From Chitinophaga barathri (GTDB taxonomy: Bacteria; Bacteroidota; Bacteroidia; Chitinophagales; Chitinophagaceae): a DNA stretch of 64,000 nt. A program made the translations under genes and the position numbers. Position 1 is the stretch's first letter; the number at the start of each line of letters is the position of its first letter. Below are positions 53,301-61,545 of the stretch, in pieces. The stretch is from the NCBI RefSeq assembly GCF_003807585.1, contig NZ_RMBX01000009.1, positions 1 to 64,000 on the forward strand, in the 5' to 3' direction. The notes under the pieces are model-generated. The model made no database searches, was not told the DNA's origin, and saw only the letters and a list, made by a program, of their open reading frames with translations.

Positions 53301-55289
53301 ACCACGTTCGTGAATAACAGCGGCTGCCCGCCGGTGATAGCCCGCTTTGCCAATGAATCGGTCAACTACACCAGTTCATACTGGGACTTTGGAGATGGGA
53401 GTTTTTCCACCATCAGCAATCCTTCCCATACATATACTTATGCGGGAAAATATAAAGTGAAACTGAAAGTAGTTGGCGATGCCGATACGGAGGACGAGTA
53501 CGAACAGGAGGTAGAAGTAAAGGGCCCATATGCTACTATTACTACGTCTGCCAATGGCGGCTGTCTCACAAAAGAGATCGAGTTTAAAGTAGAAGCCATG
53601 AACGCGGTCAATTTTGCCTGGGACTTTACGGATGGTAATGTGACGGAAACTACTGATGCTGTCATCAAACATACCTTTAAAGAACCGGGCATCTACAATC
53701 CGCGCCTCATCCTCTCAGACCAGGCAGGCTGTAAGGGTACCGCCTTCCTGAAGGATCCTATTGTTATAGACAAACTGGATGTACAATTGAAGACAGTCCC
53801 GGAATTTGTGTGCGATGAGGGCTGGATCACTTTTGCGCCGGCATTTAACAGTTATTCCATTGATGAGTTGAAACAGGAGGCCGAATACAAATGGACATAC
53901 GATGCAGGGTTGCAGGTGGAAAACGAGACCACTGCCACACCCCGGTTTTACCTGGATAAGACGCAGGGATATAATTTCACACTTACCACTACTACCGCTT
54001 TCGGCTGTACGCAAACGGTGAGCAAAACGGTACACGCCTATCCTAAGCCCGCATTGACCATTAGCGGGCCATTGCAGGCCTGCCAGGATGTGCCGGTAAG
54101 TTTCAGCGGAACGGTGGGCAATGTAAATGATCTAACCTGGAAATGGGATTTCGGCAACAACAATACAAGCAATGTACAGCAACCGGCAAACCAGGCATAT
54201 AACAAGACCGGCCTTTCCGAAGTGGTGCTCACCGTTACCAGCAAGGATGGTTGCAGCGACACAGCGCGTCACAGCATTGATATAACGCCTAAGCCGGTGG
54301 TGGGCGCCACTGCCTTATCCAACGTCATATGCCTGGGCAACAGCACCACGCTGAGCGCCGGCGGTGGCATCACTTATCAATGGTCGCCGGCCCTGGGCCT
54401 GAGCAATCCGCAGGCACCCAACCCTGTGGCAGCTCCCGGTGTAAACACTACCTATGCGGTGACTGTTACGGACGCCAATGGTTGCAGTAATTCGGACGAC
54501 GTAAGCATCCGCGTGGCCCAGCCATTCAGGGTACAGGCCACACCGGATACGGCTATATGCCTGGGCCATGTGCTGCCGTTACGGGTATGGGGCGCGGATC
54601 GTTATGTATGGAAGGGACAAGGCCTGGATAATGCCGACAGTCCTTATCCCCATGCCACTATCAAAACACTCGGCAGCTATACTTATGAGGTAACCGGTTA
54701 TGATGCAGACGGCTGCTTTACACACGATACTTCGTTGGTAGTGAGCGTACATCCCTCCCCCACCATCAATGCGGGGCCCGACCGCACAACGATGGCGGGT
54801 ATTCCCGTAACACTGAGCGGGCAGGGCAGCCCGGACATTATCAAATGGACCTGGACGCCGCCTGAATACCTGGATTGCAGAACCTGCCCCTCCCCGGTGG
54901 CCCTGCCTAACCTGTCCACCAATTATACGGTGGAGGTAGAGAACCGGTACGGCTGTAAGGCTACGGACGAAGTGACAGTGAAGTTGACCTGCGATATGGG
55001 CGCCGTGTTCCTCCCTACTGCCTTTACGCCAAACAGGGACGGAAAAAATGAATGGTTCTATCCCAAGGGCCGCGGTATAAAAGAAGTGGCGTGGATGCGC
55101 ATTTATGACCGATGGGGCTCGCTGGTATTTGAAAAGGCGCATTTCCAGCTCAACAATGCTGCGGCAGGCTGGGATGGCAACTGGGGGAACAAGGTAGCAC
55201 CTATGGGCAGTTATGTGTATGCCATAGAAACGGTGTGCGAAAACGGTACAACCTTCGTGTTCAGGGGCACGGTCACGGTGATCTGGTAA
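50400..55289 (+). CDS. giant PKD-repeat protein with CHU_C / T9SS type B C-terminal domain
   Basis: A 1629-residue secreted protein. The start may be Met1, Met3 or Met4; a signal peptide follows (ALTCVILFITLLLNVSAHA-Q). At least twelve PKD-type beta-sandwich repeats are seen from the recurring W-D-F-G-D/N-G signature (WDFGDGTTGS, WTFGNGQSS, WEFGDNRNG, WDFGDNTSS, WDFGNNNTS and others), with more degenerate ones between. The C-terminus (about 1530-1629) is the gliding-motility-associated CHU_C domain: FLPTAFTPNRDGKNEWF, MRIYDRWGSLVFE, WDGNWGNKVAPMGSYVYAIE. That domain directs type IX secretion and surface attachment. The protein is likely an adhesin or surface structure, as no catalytic domain is visible. 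Confidence 0.93.
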   Translation: MYMMSLNPKATPGVALTCVILFITLLLNVSAHAQLRADFTPSKTSDCESLITKFNDNSTGNPVSWQWNLGNGATSTQQSPSASYTTPGTYKITLTVKDATGNTSNMEKTVTVWEKPKPDFTAGPAKGCIPFEVTFTDKSNPVNGTITAYSWDFGDGTTGSGSSPAHTYNNVLSPTVTLTITNSNGCTASKQISNIVDAAASLKVNFSVSDKFLCTAPGALTITNATTGPGNLTYAWDFGDGGTASGANPAPHNYTTRGVYKVKLTVTSDKGCTATQTSEDINVANFKTDFQLPASICENVNATFTAANTPQADNITWAVDKGYTYGYGTSTTYYPGGAGTVKVTMTADYGKCPESITKDFVVKPTPQAGFETGQQAICDVPATVKFTDKSQGATSWSWTFGNGQSSTQQHPTVTYNSLGYYTIILTAGNASGCFSTNSYGIYVQKPEVRAYPSVSEGCEGLTASFSAGASAGDVIASYEWDFGDGSPKSTEATPSHTYNKEGAYTVRLTYTTANGCTGTVGLHYSNPIRVYKKPKPDFTSPQAPQVCGNNWVQFNGTSDIPGTSWNWEFGDNRNGSYQNTQHSYRDPGAYTVTLNVSNNGCVGTVTKTAFITAVNPFPRFSTQPINCANRTEISFDEQSLGTVTNWKWNWGDGKENTYTTKTNPAKHLYDKTGRYMVKLTVTDGTCTSSDSLEINVIAPSPITITGDKSTLCGSETVKVNITAIDRSIYYSLNNWFSSDGTPASWFDNYNYERANFTNLKPGKDTIRFFAYNLQGCPDTSNGVVVDVHGPAAKFLSPDVLECRGTELTFTDQTDISKGKPIKTWSWDFGDGQPAKIFTAPPFKYTYNRSGVFYPTLKVTDEDGCTSTAAGSYLQVNGPNADFMPSTTLIPPGGDIWFYNYTSETGGYATYQWDFGDNTSSTDNSPYKNYPDKGVYTVKLLVTDNNGCSDSAKKQIKVSSVSAGFTVTTTFVNNSGCPPVIARFANESVNYTSSYWDFGDGSFSTISNPSHTYTYAGKYKVKLKVVGDADTEDEYEQEVEVKGPYATITTSANGGCLTKEIEFKVEAMNAVNFAWDFTDGNVTETTDAVIKHTFKEPGIYNPRLILSDQAGCKGTAFLKDPIVIDKLDVQLKTVPEFVCDEGWITFAPAFNSYSIDELKQEAEYKWTYDAGLQVENETTATPRFYLDKTQGYNFTLTTTTAFGCTQTVSKTVHAYPKPALTISGPLQACQDVPVSFSGTVGNVNDLTWKWDFGNNNTSNVQQPANQAYNKTGLSEVVLTVTSKDGCSDTARHSIDITPKPVVGATALSNVICLGNSTTLSAGGGITYQWSPALGLSNPQAPNPVAAPGVNTTYAVTVTDANGCSNSDDVSIRVAQPFRVQATPDTAICLGHVLPLRVWGADRYVWKGQGLDNADSPYPHATIKTLGSYTYEVTGYDADGCFTHDTSLVVSVHPSPTINAGPDRTTMAGIPVTLSGQGSPDIIKWTWTPPEYLDCRTCPSPVALPNLSTNYTVEVENRYGCKATDEVTVKLTCDMGAVFLPTAFTPNRDGKNEWFYPKGRGIKEVAWMRIYDRWGSLVFEKAHFQLNNAAAGWDGNWGNKVAPMGSYVYAIETVCENGTTFVFRGTVTVIW

Positions 55290-55351
55290 CCTAATTTTCT
55301 TCCGGCAATGCTACCGCGCGGCAAAACGCGGTTCATAAAACTGAAATGAAA

Positions 55352-55376
55352 AAGCCCTGGCGATATGCCGGGGCTT
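55352..55376 (+). terminator. intrinsic terminator of the PKD gene
   Basis: Stem AAGCCCTGGC / GCCGGGGCTT (one G-U pair) with a GATAT loop and only a short T tract (CTTCTTC) after it. It lies 63 bp after the stop. Confidence 0.7.
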
Positions 55377-55637
55377 CTTCATTCTCGCGCACCCTGCAAA
55401 GCTCATTGCGGTGGCAAATGTGGGAATAAGTAATGGAATTGTTTTTTTACATTGCTCTTCCATTGGGCCTGGAACTAAAAACAGGGGGCATAAAATGAAT
55501 CAATTTGACCAGATATTGAAACATTTTGACTAACCAGCCTAAGCATTTTTTTTGAATTTTAGCCCCCGTCTTGCAAAAGACAGTATTAAACGGAATTTGC
55601 CAGTATTGTAATCATTAAAACTGAACAAAAATTTATT
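55377..55637. other. intergenic, upstream region of the DUF4965 gene
   Basis: No ORF or RNA gene is seen. The last 130 bases are A/T rich and contain two TTGA repeats (TTGACCAGATATTGAAACATTTTGAC, 55504-55529 region) that may belong to a promoter, but no exact TAnnTTTG element was found. Confidence 0.4.
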
Positions 55638-58121
55638 ATGACAGTGTCGGCTCAGCATTTCAGAATGGCTGTAATCCTGATAGGTAGTTTCCTTCAGTCT
55701 ATCATCTGCCTTGCGCAGGAACAAAAAGCTCCCAGTTATCCGCTTATAACACATACTCCCTATTTCAGCATCTGGAGCAGCACGGACCGGCTGAACGGAT
55801 CGGTCACAAAACATTGGACAGGTGCGGATCATTCCCTGATTGGAATTATCAAAGTAGATGATGCGTATTACCGTTTCCTGGGAAAGGAAACCAATGAATA
55901 TCTGACCGTGTTGCCAACGGCAGACGAAACCGCCTATCAGGCCGCTTATACACTTAGCAACCCCGGCACCGGCTGGTACGAGCCCGGATTTAACGATACG
56001 GATTGGAAAACCGGCGGGGCGCCGTTTTCAGATGACAAACAAAAAGCTAAAACCTACTGGAATACCGGCGACATCTGGGTAAGGAGAATCTTTACCTTAA
56101 ATAATGATGTGAGCTTTGACGACCTGTTCCTGAAAATTAATCACGACGATAATATTGACATCTATCTGAATGGCAAACTCATTTATCATAAAGAAGGCTG
56201 GGTAAATAACTACACTTTCCTGGACCTGCGGGAGCAGCTCAAAGCCAACCTGAAAGCCGGGCGGAACGTACTGGCTTTTCATGTACGCAATACTGCCGGC
56301 GGTCGCTTCCTGGATGCGGGTATCGTAAGAAAAATGGAACCCACCGCCAGTAAAATAATAAAGGAAGCGGAACAACGGGATGCGGAGGTTAAAGCCATGG
56401 AAACAAAATATCACTTCAGCTGCGGAAAGGTAGACCTTGAACTGACATTTACTTCTCCTTTGCTGATCAAAGACCTGGCGTTATTATCCACTCCCATCTC
56501 CTATATCAGCTACAAGGTTAAATCCAATGATGGCGACAAACACCAGGTGTCCGTTCTTTTAAGCGCCAGCTCCGACATCGCTGCCAATCTGCCTTCGCAA
56601 CAGATAACCGCCAAAGCGACGGCTACAGCCGGCGTAAAGTTATTGCAGGCAGGAACTGTTGAGCAGCCCGTGTTAATGAAAAAGGGTGACGATCTGCGCA
56701 TAGACTGGGGATATTTTTATGTAGGGGCCTCAAAGGACTATTCCCGTCAGTATATTTCCGCTGATGAGAAAAACGGCATCCAACAGTTTTTACAGGGCCG
56801 GTACGAAAGCCCGGCCGAAAGAACCGGGAAACGATTAAGTCTCAATACAGTGGTTTCCTTTGGACAGGTGGGCAACGAACCGGCAGAAAAGTTTATGCTG
56901 CTGGGATATGATGAAGTATACGCTGTTCAATATTTTGGCAAAAACCTGCGCCCCTGGTGGAATAAAAATGGCAACCGCAGTTTTAATACGTTAATGAACA
57001 CAGCGGCGGCCAACCATGACGCCGTAATGAAAAAAGTAAGACAATTCCAGGATACCATCCATGTAGACGCGCTTCACGCGGGCGGTGCGGCTTATGCCAG
57101 GTTATGCGGACTGGCCTATCGTCAAAGTATTGCCGCTCATGCATTAGTGGAAAGTCCGCAGAAAGAGTTGCTGTTTTTATCCAAGGAGAACTTCAGCAAC
57201 GGTTGCATTGCCACCGTGGACCTCACCTACCCTTCCGCCCCTTTATTCCTTGCCTATAACCCTGAATTGGAAAAGGGTATGATGAACGGCATTTTCTATT
57301 ACAGTGAAAGCGGTAAATGGACCAAACCCTTTGCCGCACACGATCTGGGCACTTATCCGCTTGCAAACGGGCAGGTGTATGGCGAAGATATGCCGGTGGA
57401 AGAAGCAGGTAATATGGTGATTCTCGCAGCCGCTATCGCCAAAGTGGAAGGCGGGGCAGGTTATGCAAAAAAACACTGGCCTACGCTTACCACATGGGCC
57501 AAATACCTGGACAAGGAAGGATTTGACCCGGCCAACCAGCTTTGCACCGATGATTTCGCCGGTCACCTGGCAAGGAACGTCAACCTTTCAGCCAAAGCGA
57601 TTATGGCATTGCGGAGTTATGCTTTTCTCGCGGGTATGCTGGGCCACCAGGCAGATGCACAATATTACCTGGGCCGCAGCCAGTCTATGATGCGGGACTG
57701 GATAAAACTGGCTGATGCCGGGGATCATTACAGCCTCACTTTTGAAAATAAAAATACCTGGAGCCAGAAATATAACCTGGTGTGGGACAAAGTGCTGGAT
57801 TTTAACCTTTTTCCGGAAAGTGTGTTTAAAAAAGAAATCAGTTATTACCTGTCAAAACAACAACCGTACGGGCTTCCCCTGGATTCACGGAAAACCTACA
57901 CCAAGTCCGACTGGATCATCTGGACGGCTGTAATGGCCAGCGATAATGCCGGGTTTGAAAAATTCATTTTACCGCTGGAGAAATATGTTTTGGAAACGCG
58001 CAGCAGGGTACCTTTGAGCGACTGGCACGAAACCACTAATGGAGAACAGACGGGTTTCCAGGCAAGAAGTGTGGTGGGTGGATATTTTATGAAGGTATTA
58101 AATGATAAACTGAACAAATGA
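55638..58121 (+). CDS. GtaA-like DUF4965/DUF5127/DUF1793 family exported protein
   Basis: An 827-residue exported protein; the signal peptide ends IICLA-Q and either Met1 or Met10 could start it. The domain order DUF4964 (YPLITHTPYFSIWSSTDRLNGSVTKHWTGADHSL), DUF5127, DUF4965 and DUF1793 (GTYPLANGQVYGEDMPVEEAGNMVILAAAIA, WDKVLDFNLFPESVFKKEISYYL, SRVPLSDWHETTNG, GFQARSVVGGYFMKVL) is typical of the family named after a fungal glutaminase A. The glutaminase activity is unproven for bacterial members, whose (alpha/alpha)6-like C-terminal part and glycan-locus context suggest glycoside hydrolysis. A jelly-roll-like insertion (LNNDVSFDDLFLKINHDDNIDIYLNGKLIYHKEGW) lies at about 150-220. A GH92 gene follows after 45 bp. 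Confidence 0.88.
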   Translation: MTVSAQHFRMAVILIGSFLQSIICLAQEQKAPSYPLITHTPYFSIWSSTDRLNGSVTKHWTGADHSLIGIIKVDDAYYRFLGKETNEYLTVLPTADETAYQAAYTLSNPGTGWYEPGFNDTDWKTGGAPFSDDKQKAKTYWNTGDIWVRRIFTLNNDVSFDDLFLKINHDDNIDIYLNGKLIYHKEGWVNNYTFLDLREQLKANLKAGRNVLAFHVRNTAGGRFLDAGIVRKMEPTASKIIKEAEQRDAEVKAMETKYHFSCGKVDLELTFTSPLLIKDLALLSTPISYISYKVKSNDGDKHQVSVLLSASSDIAANLPSQQITAKATATAGVKLLQAGTVEQPVLMKKGDDLRIDWGYFYVGASKDYSRQYISADEKNGIQQFLQGRYESPAERTGKRLSLNTVVSFGQVGNEPAEKFMLLGYDEVYAVQYFGKNLRPWWNKNGNRSFNTLMNTAAANHDAVMKKVRQFQDTIHVDALHAGGAAYARLCGLAYRQSIAAHALVESPQKELLFLSKENFSNGCIATVDLTYPSAPLFLAYNPELEKGMMNGIFYYSESGKWTKPFAAHDLGTYPLANGQVYGEDMPVEEAGNMVILAAAIAKVEGGAGYAKKHWPTLTTWAKYLDKEGFDPANQLCTDDFAGHLARNVNLSAKAIMALRSYAFLAGMLGHQADAQYYLGRSQSMMRDWIKLADAGDHYSLTFENKNTWSQKYNLVWDKVLDFNLFPESVFKKEISYYLSKQQPYGLPLDSRKTYTKSDWIIWTAVMASDNAGFEKFILPLEKYVLETRSRVPLSDWHETTNGEQTGFQARSVVGGYFMKVLNDKLNK

Positions 58122-58166
58122 AATGGATGGTGAAGGGTTGGCGGCATTAATTACATATCAATTGTC

Positions 58167-60437
58167 ATGCAAAAAATACTGACTGTATTAATTATCATTC
58201 AGCTTGCGGTCTCCGGAAATGCCCTGTGCCAGCAAACTGCACTGGCGGATTACGTGAACACCCTCCAGGGCACAAATTCCAGGCATGAGTTGACCAGGGG
58301 CAATACCTATCCCACCACTGCCCTTCCTTTCGGAATGCATACCTGGACGCCGCAGACCGGCAAAAACGGAGACGGGTGGAAATACCAGTATCACAAAAAA
58401 ACCATCCGGGGCTTTCAACAGGCGCATCAGTGCAGCTCCTGGTCAAATGACTACGCCGTTTTTTCGCTGATGCCGGTGATGGACAGCCTCGTGGTAAACG
58501 AGGAACAAAGGGCCACCGGTTTTGAACATGCCAATGAAGAAGCAAGGCCCTATTATTACAGCGTAATACTCAATAATAAGATCCGCACGGAAATGTCGCC
58601 CACGGAACGGGGCGCGCACCTGCGATTTACTTTTCCCAAAGGCCATAAAGGAAATATTGTCCTGGACGGTTATACCGGCCTGAGCGGCGTCAGGATATAC
58701 CCGGAAGAAAAAATGGTTACCGGGTTTGTCAACAACGGCAGGGGATTCAAAAAAGGATGGAAAAGTTTTTTTGTCATCGTATTTGACACACCCTTTACCG
58801 GTTACGGCACCTGGGAAAACACAACAGGCGCCGTGCATCCGGGAAACCGGCAGGGTGAAGGAAAAGGGACAGGCGTTTACCTCCGGTTCAAAGAAGGCGC
58901 TACAGTACAGGTTAAAACAGCCTCTTCTTATATCAGCGAAGAACAGGCGAAACTTAACTTATCCAGGGAATTAAGTCATCACAAAAACCTGGAGCAAACA
59001 AAAGTTGCCGCAAAAAAGACCTGGAACCAACATTTATCGCAGATCCTGGTGGAAGGCGGCACAGAAGCGGACAAAGCAACCTTTTACTCCTGTTTTTTCA
59101 GGGCCAGTTTGTTCTCCAGGAAATTCTACGAACTGGATAAAGCAGGAAAACCTTTTTACTTCAGCCCATACGACGGCCAGGTGCATGACGGTTATATGTT
59201 TACCGATACCGGTTTCTGGGATACCTTCAGGGCACAGTTCCCGCTGAATGCTTTATTATATCCGCAAATGCACGGGCGGTACATGCAGGCCCTGCTGGAT
59301 GCCAATAAACAATGCGGATGGCTGCCTTCCTGGTCCTTTCCCAACGAACAGGGCAGCATGATCGGCAATCATGCGATATCGCTTCTGGCGGATGCCTGGG
59401 CAAAGGGGATACGCACCTTCGATCCTTCCGCCGCCCTTGAAGCCTATTATCATGAAGCCAACAACAAAGGTCCCTGGGGGCCGGCAAACGGAAGAGACGG
59501 TTTTAAAGAATATAATCAGCTGGGATATGTGCCTTATCCCAAATACAGGGAAGCAACCGCCAAAACACTGGAATATGCGTATGACGATTTCTGCGCCTAT
59601 GCGCTGGCTACAGCTACCAAACAGGAACAATACCGGGAGGAATTTGAGAACAAAATGTTCAACTACCGGCATGTTTTTGACAGCACGACCGGTTTTATGC
59701 GCGGCAGGGATGCGGAAGGAAAATGGCTGAAAGACTTCGATCCTGTAGAATGGGGCGGCCCCTATACCGAGGGCAATGCCTGGCATTGGTTATGGTCCGT
59801 GTTCCACGACATCCAAGGCCTGAAGAAAATGCTCGGCGGGGATGAAGCTTTCTGCGCTAAACTGGATGCGGTATTTACGGAACCGAATACTGTAAAGGTG
59901 GGCACCTACGGCGGCATGATACATGAAATGACCGAAATGGTCATGGCCAATATGGGACAATACGCACATGGCAACCAGCCTATCCAGCATATGATCTATC
60001 TCTATAACTACGGAGGCCAGCCCTGGAAAACACAGTTTCATATACGGGAGGTGATGAGCCGGCTGTACAATGCATCCGAGGATGGATACCCCGGCGATGA
60101 AGACCAGGGGCAAACGTCCTCCTGGTACGTATTAAGCGCCCTCGGATTCTATAGTGTATGCCCCGGAACAAACCAATATGTACTGGGAAGCCCTGTATTC
60201 AAGAAAACAACGATCAGGCTGGAGAACGGGAAGAAATTTATTATTGAGGCAAAGGGCAATTCAGCAGAGAATGTATACACACACCAGGCAAAGCTGAACG
60301 GCAAACCCTATTCCAAAACATTTATTACCTACCAGGATATTGCCGCGGGAGGCACGCTTTCTTTTGAAATGAGCAATTCGGCGGACAAACAAAAAAAGCT
60401 GAAACCGGAAGATCTTCCTTATTCTGTATCAAAATGA
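58167..60437 (+). CDS. GH92-family glycoside hydrolase (alpha-mannosidase type)
   Basis: A 756-residue exported enzyme with signal peptide MQKILTVLIIIQLAVSGNALC. GH92 enzymes are calcium-dependent, inverting exo-alpha-mannosidases that trim mannans and N-glycans. Family landmarks are VNTLQGTNSRHELTRGNTYPTTALPFGMHTWTPQTG, FQQAHQCSSWSNDYAVFSLMPV, TGFWDTFRAQFPLNALLYP, GNQPIQHMIYLYNYGGQPWKTQ and DEDQGQTSSWYVLSALGFYSVCPGTNQYVLGSP. It follows the DUF4965 gene after 45 bp on the same strand; the two were probably acquired and expressed together for glycoprotein or mannan breakdown. The linkage attacked cannot be read from the sequence. Confidence 0.94.
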   Translation: MQKILTVLIIIQLAVSGNALCQQTALADYVNTLQGTNSRHELTRGNTYPTTALPFGMHTWTPQTGKNGDGWKYQYHKKTIRGFQQAHQCSSWSNDYAVFSLMPVMDSLVVNEEQRATGFEHANEEARPYYYSVILNNKIRTEMSPTERGAHLRFTFPKGHKGNIVLDGYTGLSGVRIYPEEKMVTGFVNNGRGFKKGWKSFFVIVFDTPFTGYGTWENTTGAVHPGNRQGEGKGTGVYLRFKEGATVQVKTASSYISEEQAKLNLSRELSHHKNLEQTKVAAKKTWNQHLSQILVEGGTEADKATFYSCFFRASLFSRKFYELDKAGKPFYFSPYDGQVHDGYMFTDTGFWDTFRAQFPLNALLYPQMHGRYMQALLDANKQCGWLPSWSFPNEQGSMIGNHAISLLADAWAKGIRTFDPSAALEAYYHEANNKGPWGPANGRDGFKEYNQLGYVPYPKYREATAKTLEYAYDDFCAYALATATKQEQYREEFENKMFNYRHVFDSTTGFMRGRDAEGKWLKDFDPVEWGGPYTEGNAWHWLWSVFHDIQGLKKMLGGDEAFCAKLDAVFTEPNTVKVGTYGGMIHEMTEMVMANMGQYAHGNQPIQHMIYLYNYGGQPWKTQFHIREVMSRLYNASEDGYPGDEDQGQTSSWYVLSALGFYSVCPGTNQYVLGSPVFKKTTIRLENGKKFIIEAKGNSAENVYTHQAKLNGKPYSKTFITYQDIAAGGTLSFEMSNSADKQKKLKPEDLPYSVSK

Positions 60438-60507
60438 TAACCTTAACCTAAAATACGCCCCTACTTCCCCCAATATTCCTTTTCTTTGCAGCATAGCATT
60501 AAAAACC

Positions 60508-61083
60508 ATGGAACATATTCAGGACCTCATACAGGCGGGAAAAATCGAAGAAGCCATACAGGAAACGGAAACGAAACTCAGCCAGCTGCCGCAAACCGAT
60601 TTTCATAAGATCATCGGGAAAGACCTGTTGCATCTGCAGCCGTCCCTGGCCACCTTCCTCAACCATTTCTACGAGGACATGACAGAAAATGAAGAGTTGG
60701 ATATCAAAGCCATCTATATTGAAATGAACAGTTTCACTACCCAGTATCAACGCTGGTTTTTCCAACTGCTGGCTTACGATTCACTGCATAGCAGGGATAA
60801 CCTCGACTGGCTGACGGACTTCAGCGGAGAATCCGAAAAAACGATGACCGTCACGGGGTATGAAGCCCTGCAGGAAGCCAATCAAAAATACATGGAATCC
60901 GAAGGCTACCGCGATGACAATCTCAGGACAGCCTGTGAACTGCAGGAATACCTGGTGATACTACGTGCGCAGGAACTGGTGAAACATACGCTGGCCGCCA
61001 ACAAAGGCAAAGCTCCCTGGGCCTCCGTTACCCTGTTTACCTCCGCTCATGACTACGAGGACCTGATGTATATCGCGAAATAA
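60508..61083 (+). CDS. cytoplasmic protein of unknown function
   Basis: A 191-residue acidic protein without signal peptide or membrane segment. It seems mostly helical (MEHIQDLIQAGKIEEAIQETETKLSQL resembles a TPR-like helix pair) and contains repeated Trp/Tyr-Asp motifs (YQRWFFQLLAYDSLHSRDNLDWLTDF). I recognise no named family. The start is clear. It is 70 bp after the GH92 gene and unlikely to be functionally linked. Confidence 0.75.
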   Translation: MEHIQDLIQAGKIEEAIQETETKLSQLPQTDFHKIIGKDLLHLQPSLATFLNHFYEDMTENEELDIKAIYIEMNSFTTQYQRWFFQLLAYDSLHSRDNLDWLTDFSGESEKTMTVTGYEALQEANQKYMESEGYRDDNLRTACELQEYLVILRAQELVKHTLAANKGKAPWASVTLFTSAHDYEDLMYIAK

Positions 61084-61139
61084 ATACCATCATATAAATT
61101 AACTCCGGATAAGGCGCACCTCATCTGCTCCTGTAACGC

Positions 61140-61256
61140 TTATTTCGCCAATCCCAACGGCGAAAAGATCAGGAATATCGCCACCACCGCCAGCACCAGC
61201 AACAATGCATACACATGCCGGTGTTTCCATGGTTTCACTTCCACCCTGTTTGTCAT
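61140..61256 (-). CDS. 38-residue single-pass membrane peptide
   Basis: A short minus-strand ORF too small for routine calling. It encodes MTNRVEVKPWKHRHVYALL...FSPLGLAK: a basic, His-rich N-terminus, then one hydrophobic helix (about residues 16-33). The pattern of charged start and a single helix is that of a real small membrane protein rather than chance. No function can be given. The gap of over 450 bp around it holds no other gene. Confidence 0.55.
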   Translation of the reverse strand: MTNRVEVKPWKHRHVYALLLVLAVVAIFLIFSPLGLAK

Positions 61257-61545
61257 GACCGGCCTATAGGGTATGCCAGGGGTTTTATTGGTCCCAGCCG
61301 TTAGTTAAAGAAAGGCGAACAGTTGTTTAATGGCCGCCTGATTGTTAATCAAAAAATCTCTTCCCCCACACAACCTTTCCATCCGCCGCTCCGTATTACC
61401 AGTTATCCTGAAATTTTACGTACGGCTGTTATCGCACGCATTACCTCCTGGTAAAAAATCCACTGCGTGTTTCCATTCCCTCTCTGCCTATCACGATTTT
61501 TTGAATCCGTTTAATGATTATTAACAATCTAAAATTGTGATTGCT
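61257..61545. other. intergenic, no gene seen
   Basis: A/T-rich gap between the small membrane peptide and the PQQ dehydrogenase gene. An open frame at 61342-61524 has no protein character. The stretch presumably carries both divergent promoters, but no exact TAnnTTTG element was found. Confidence 0.45.
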
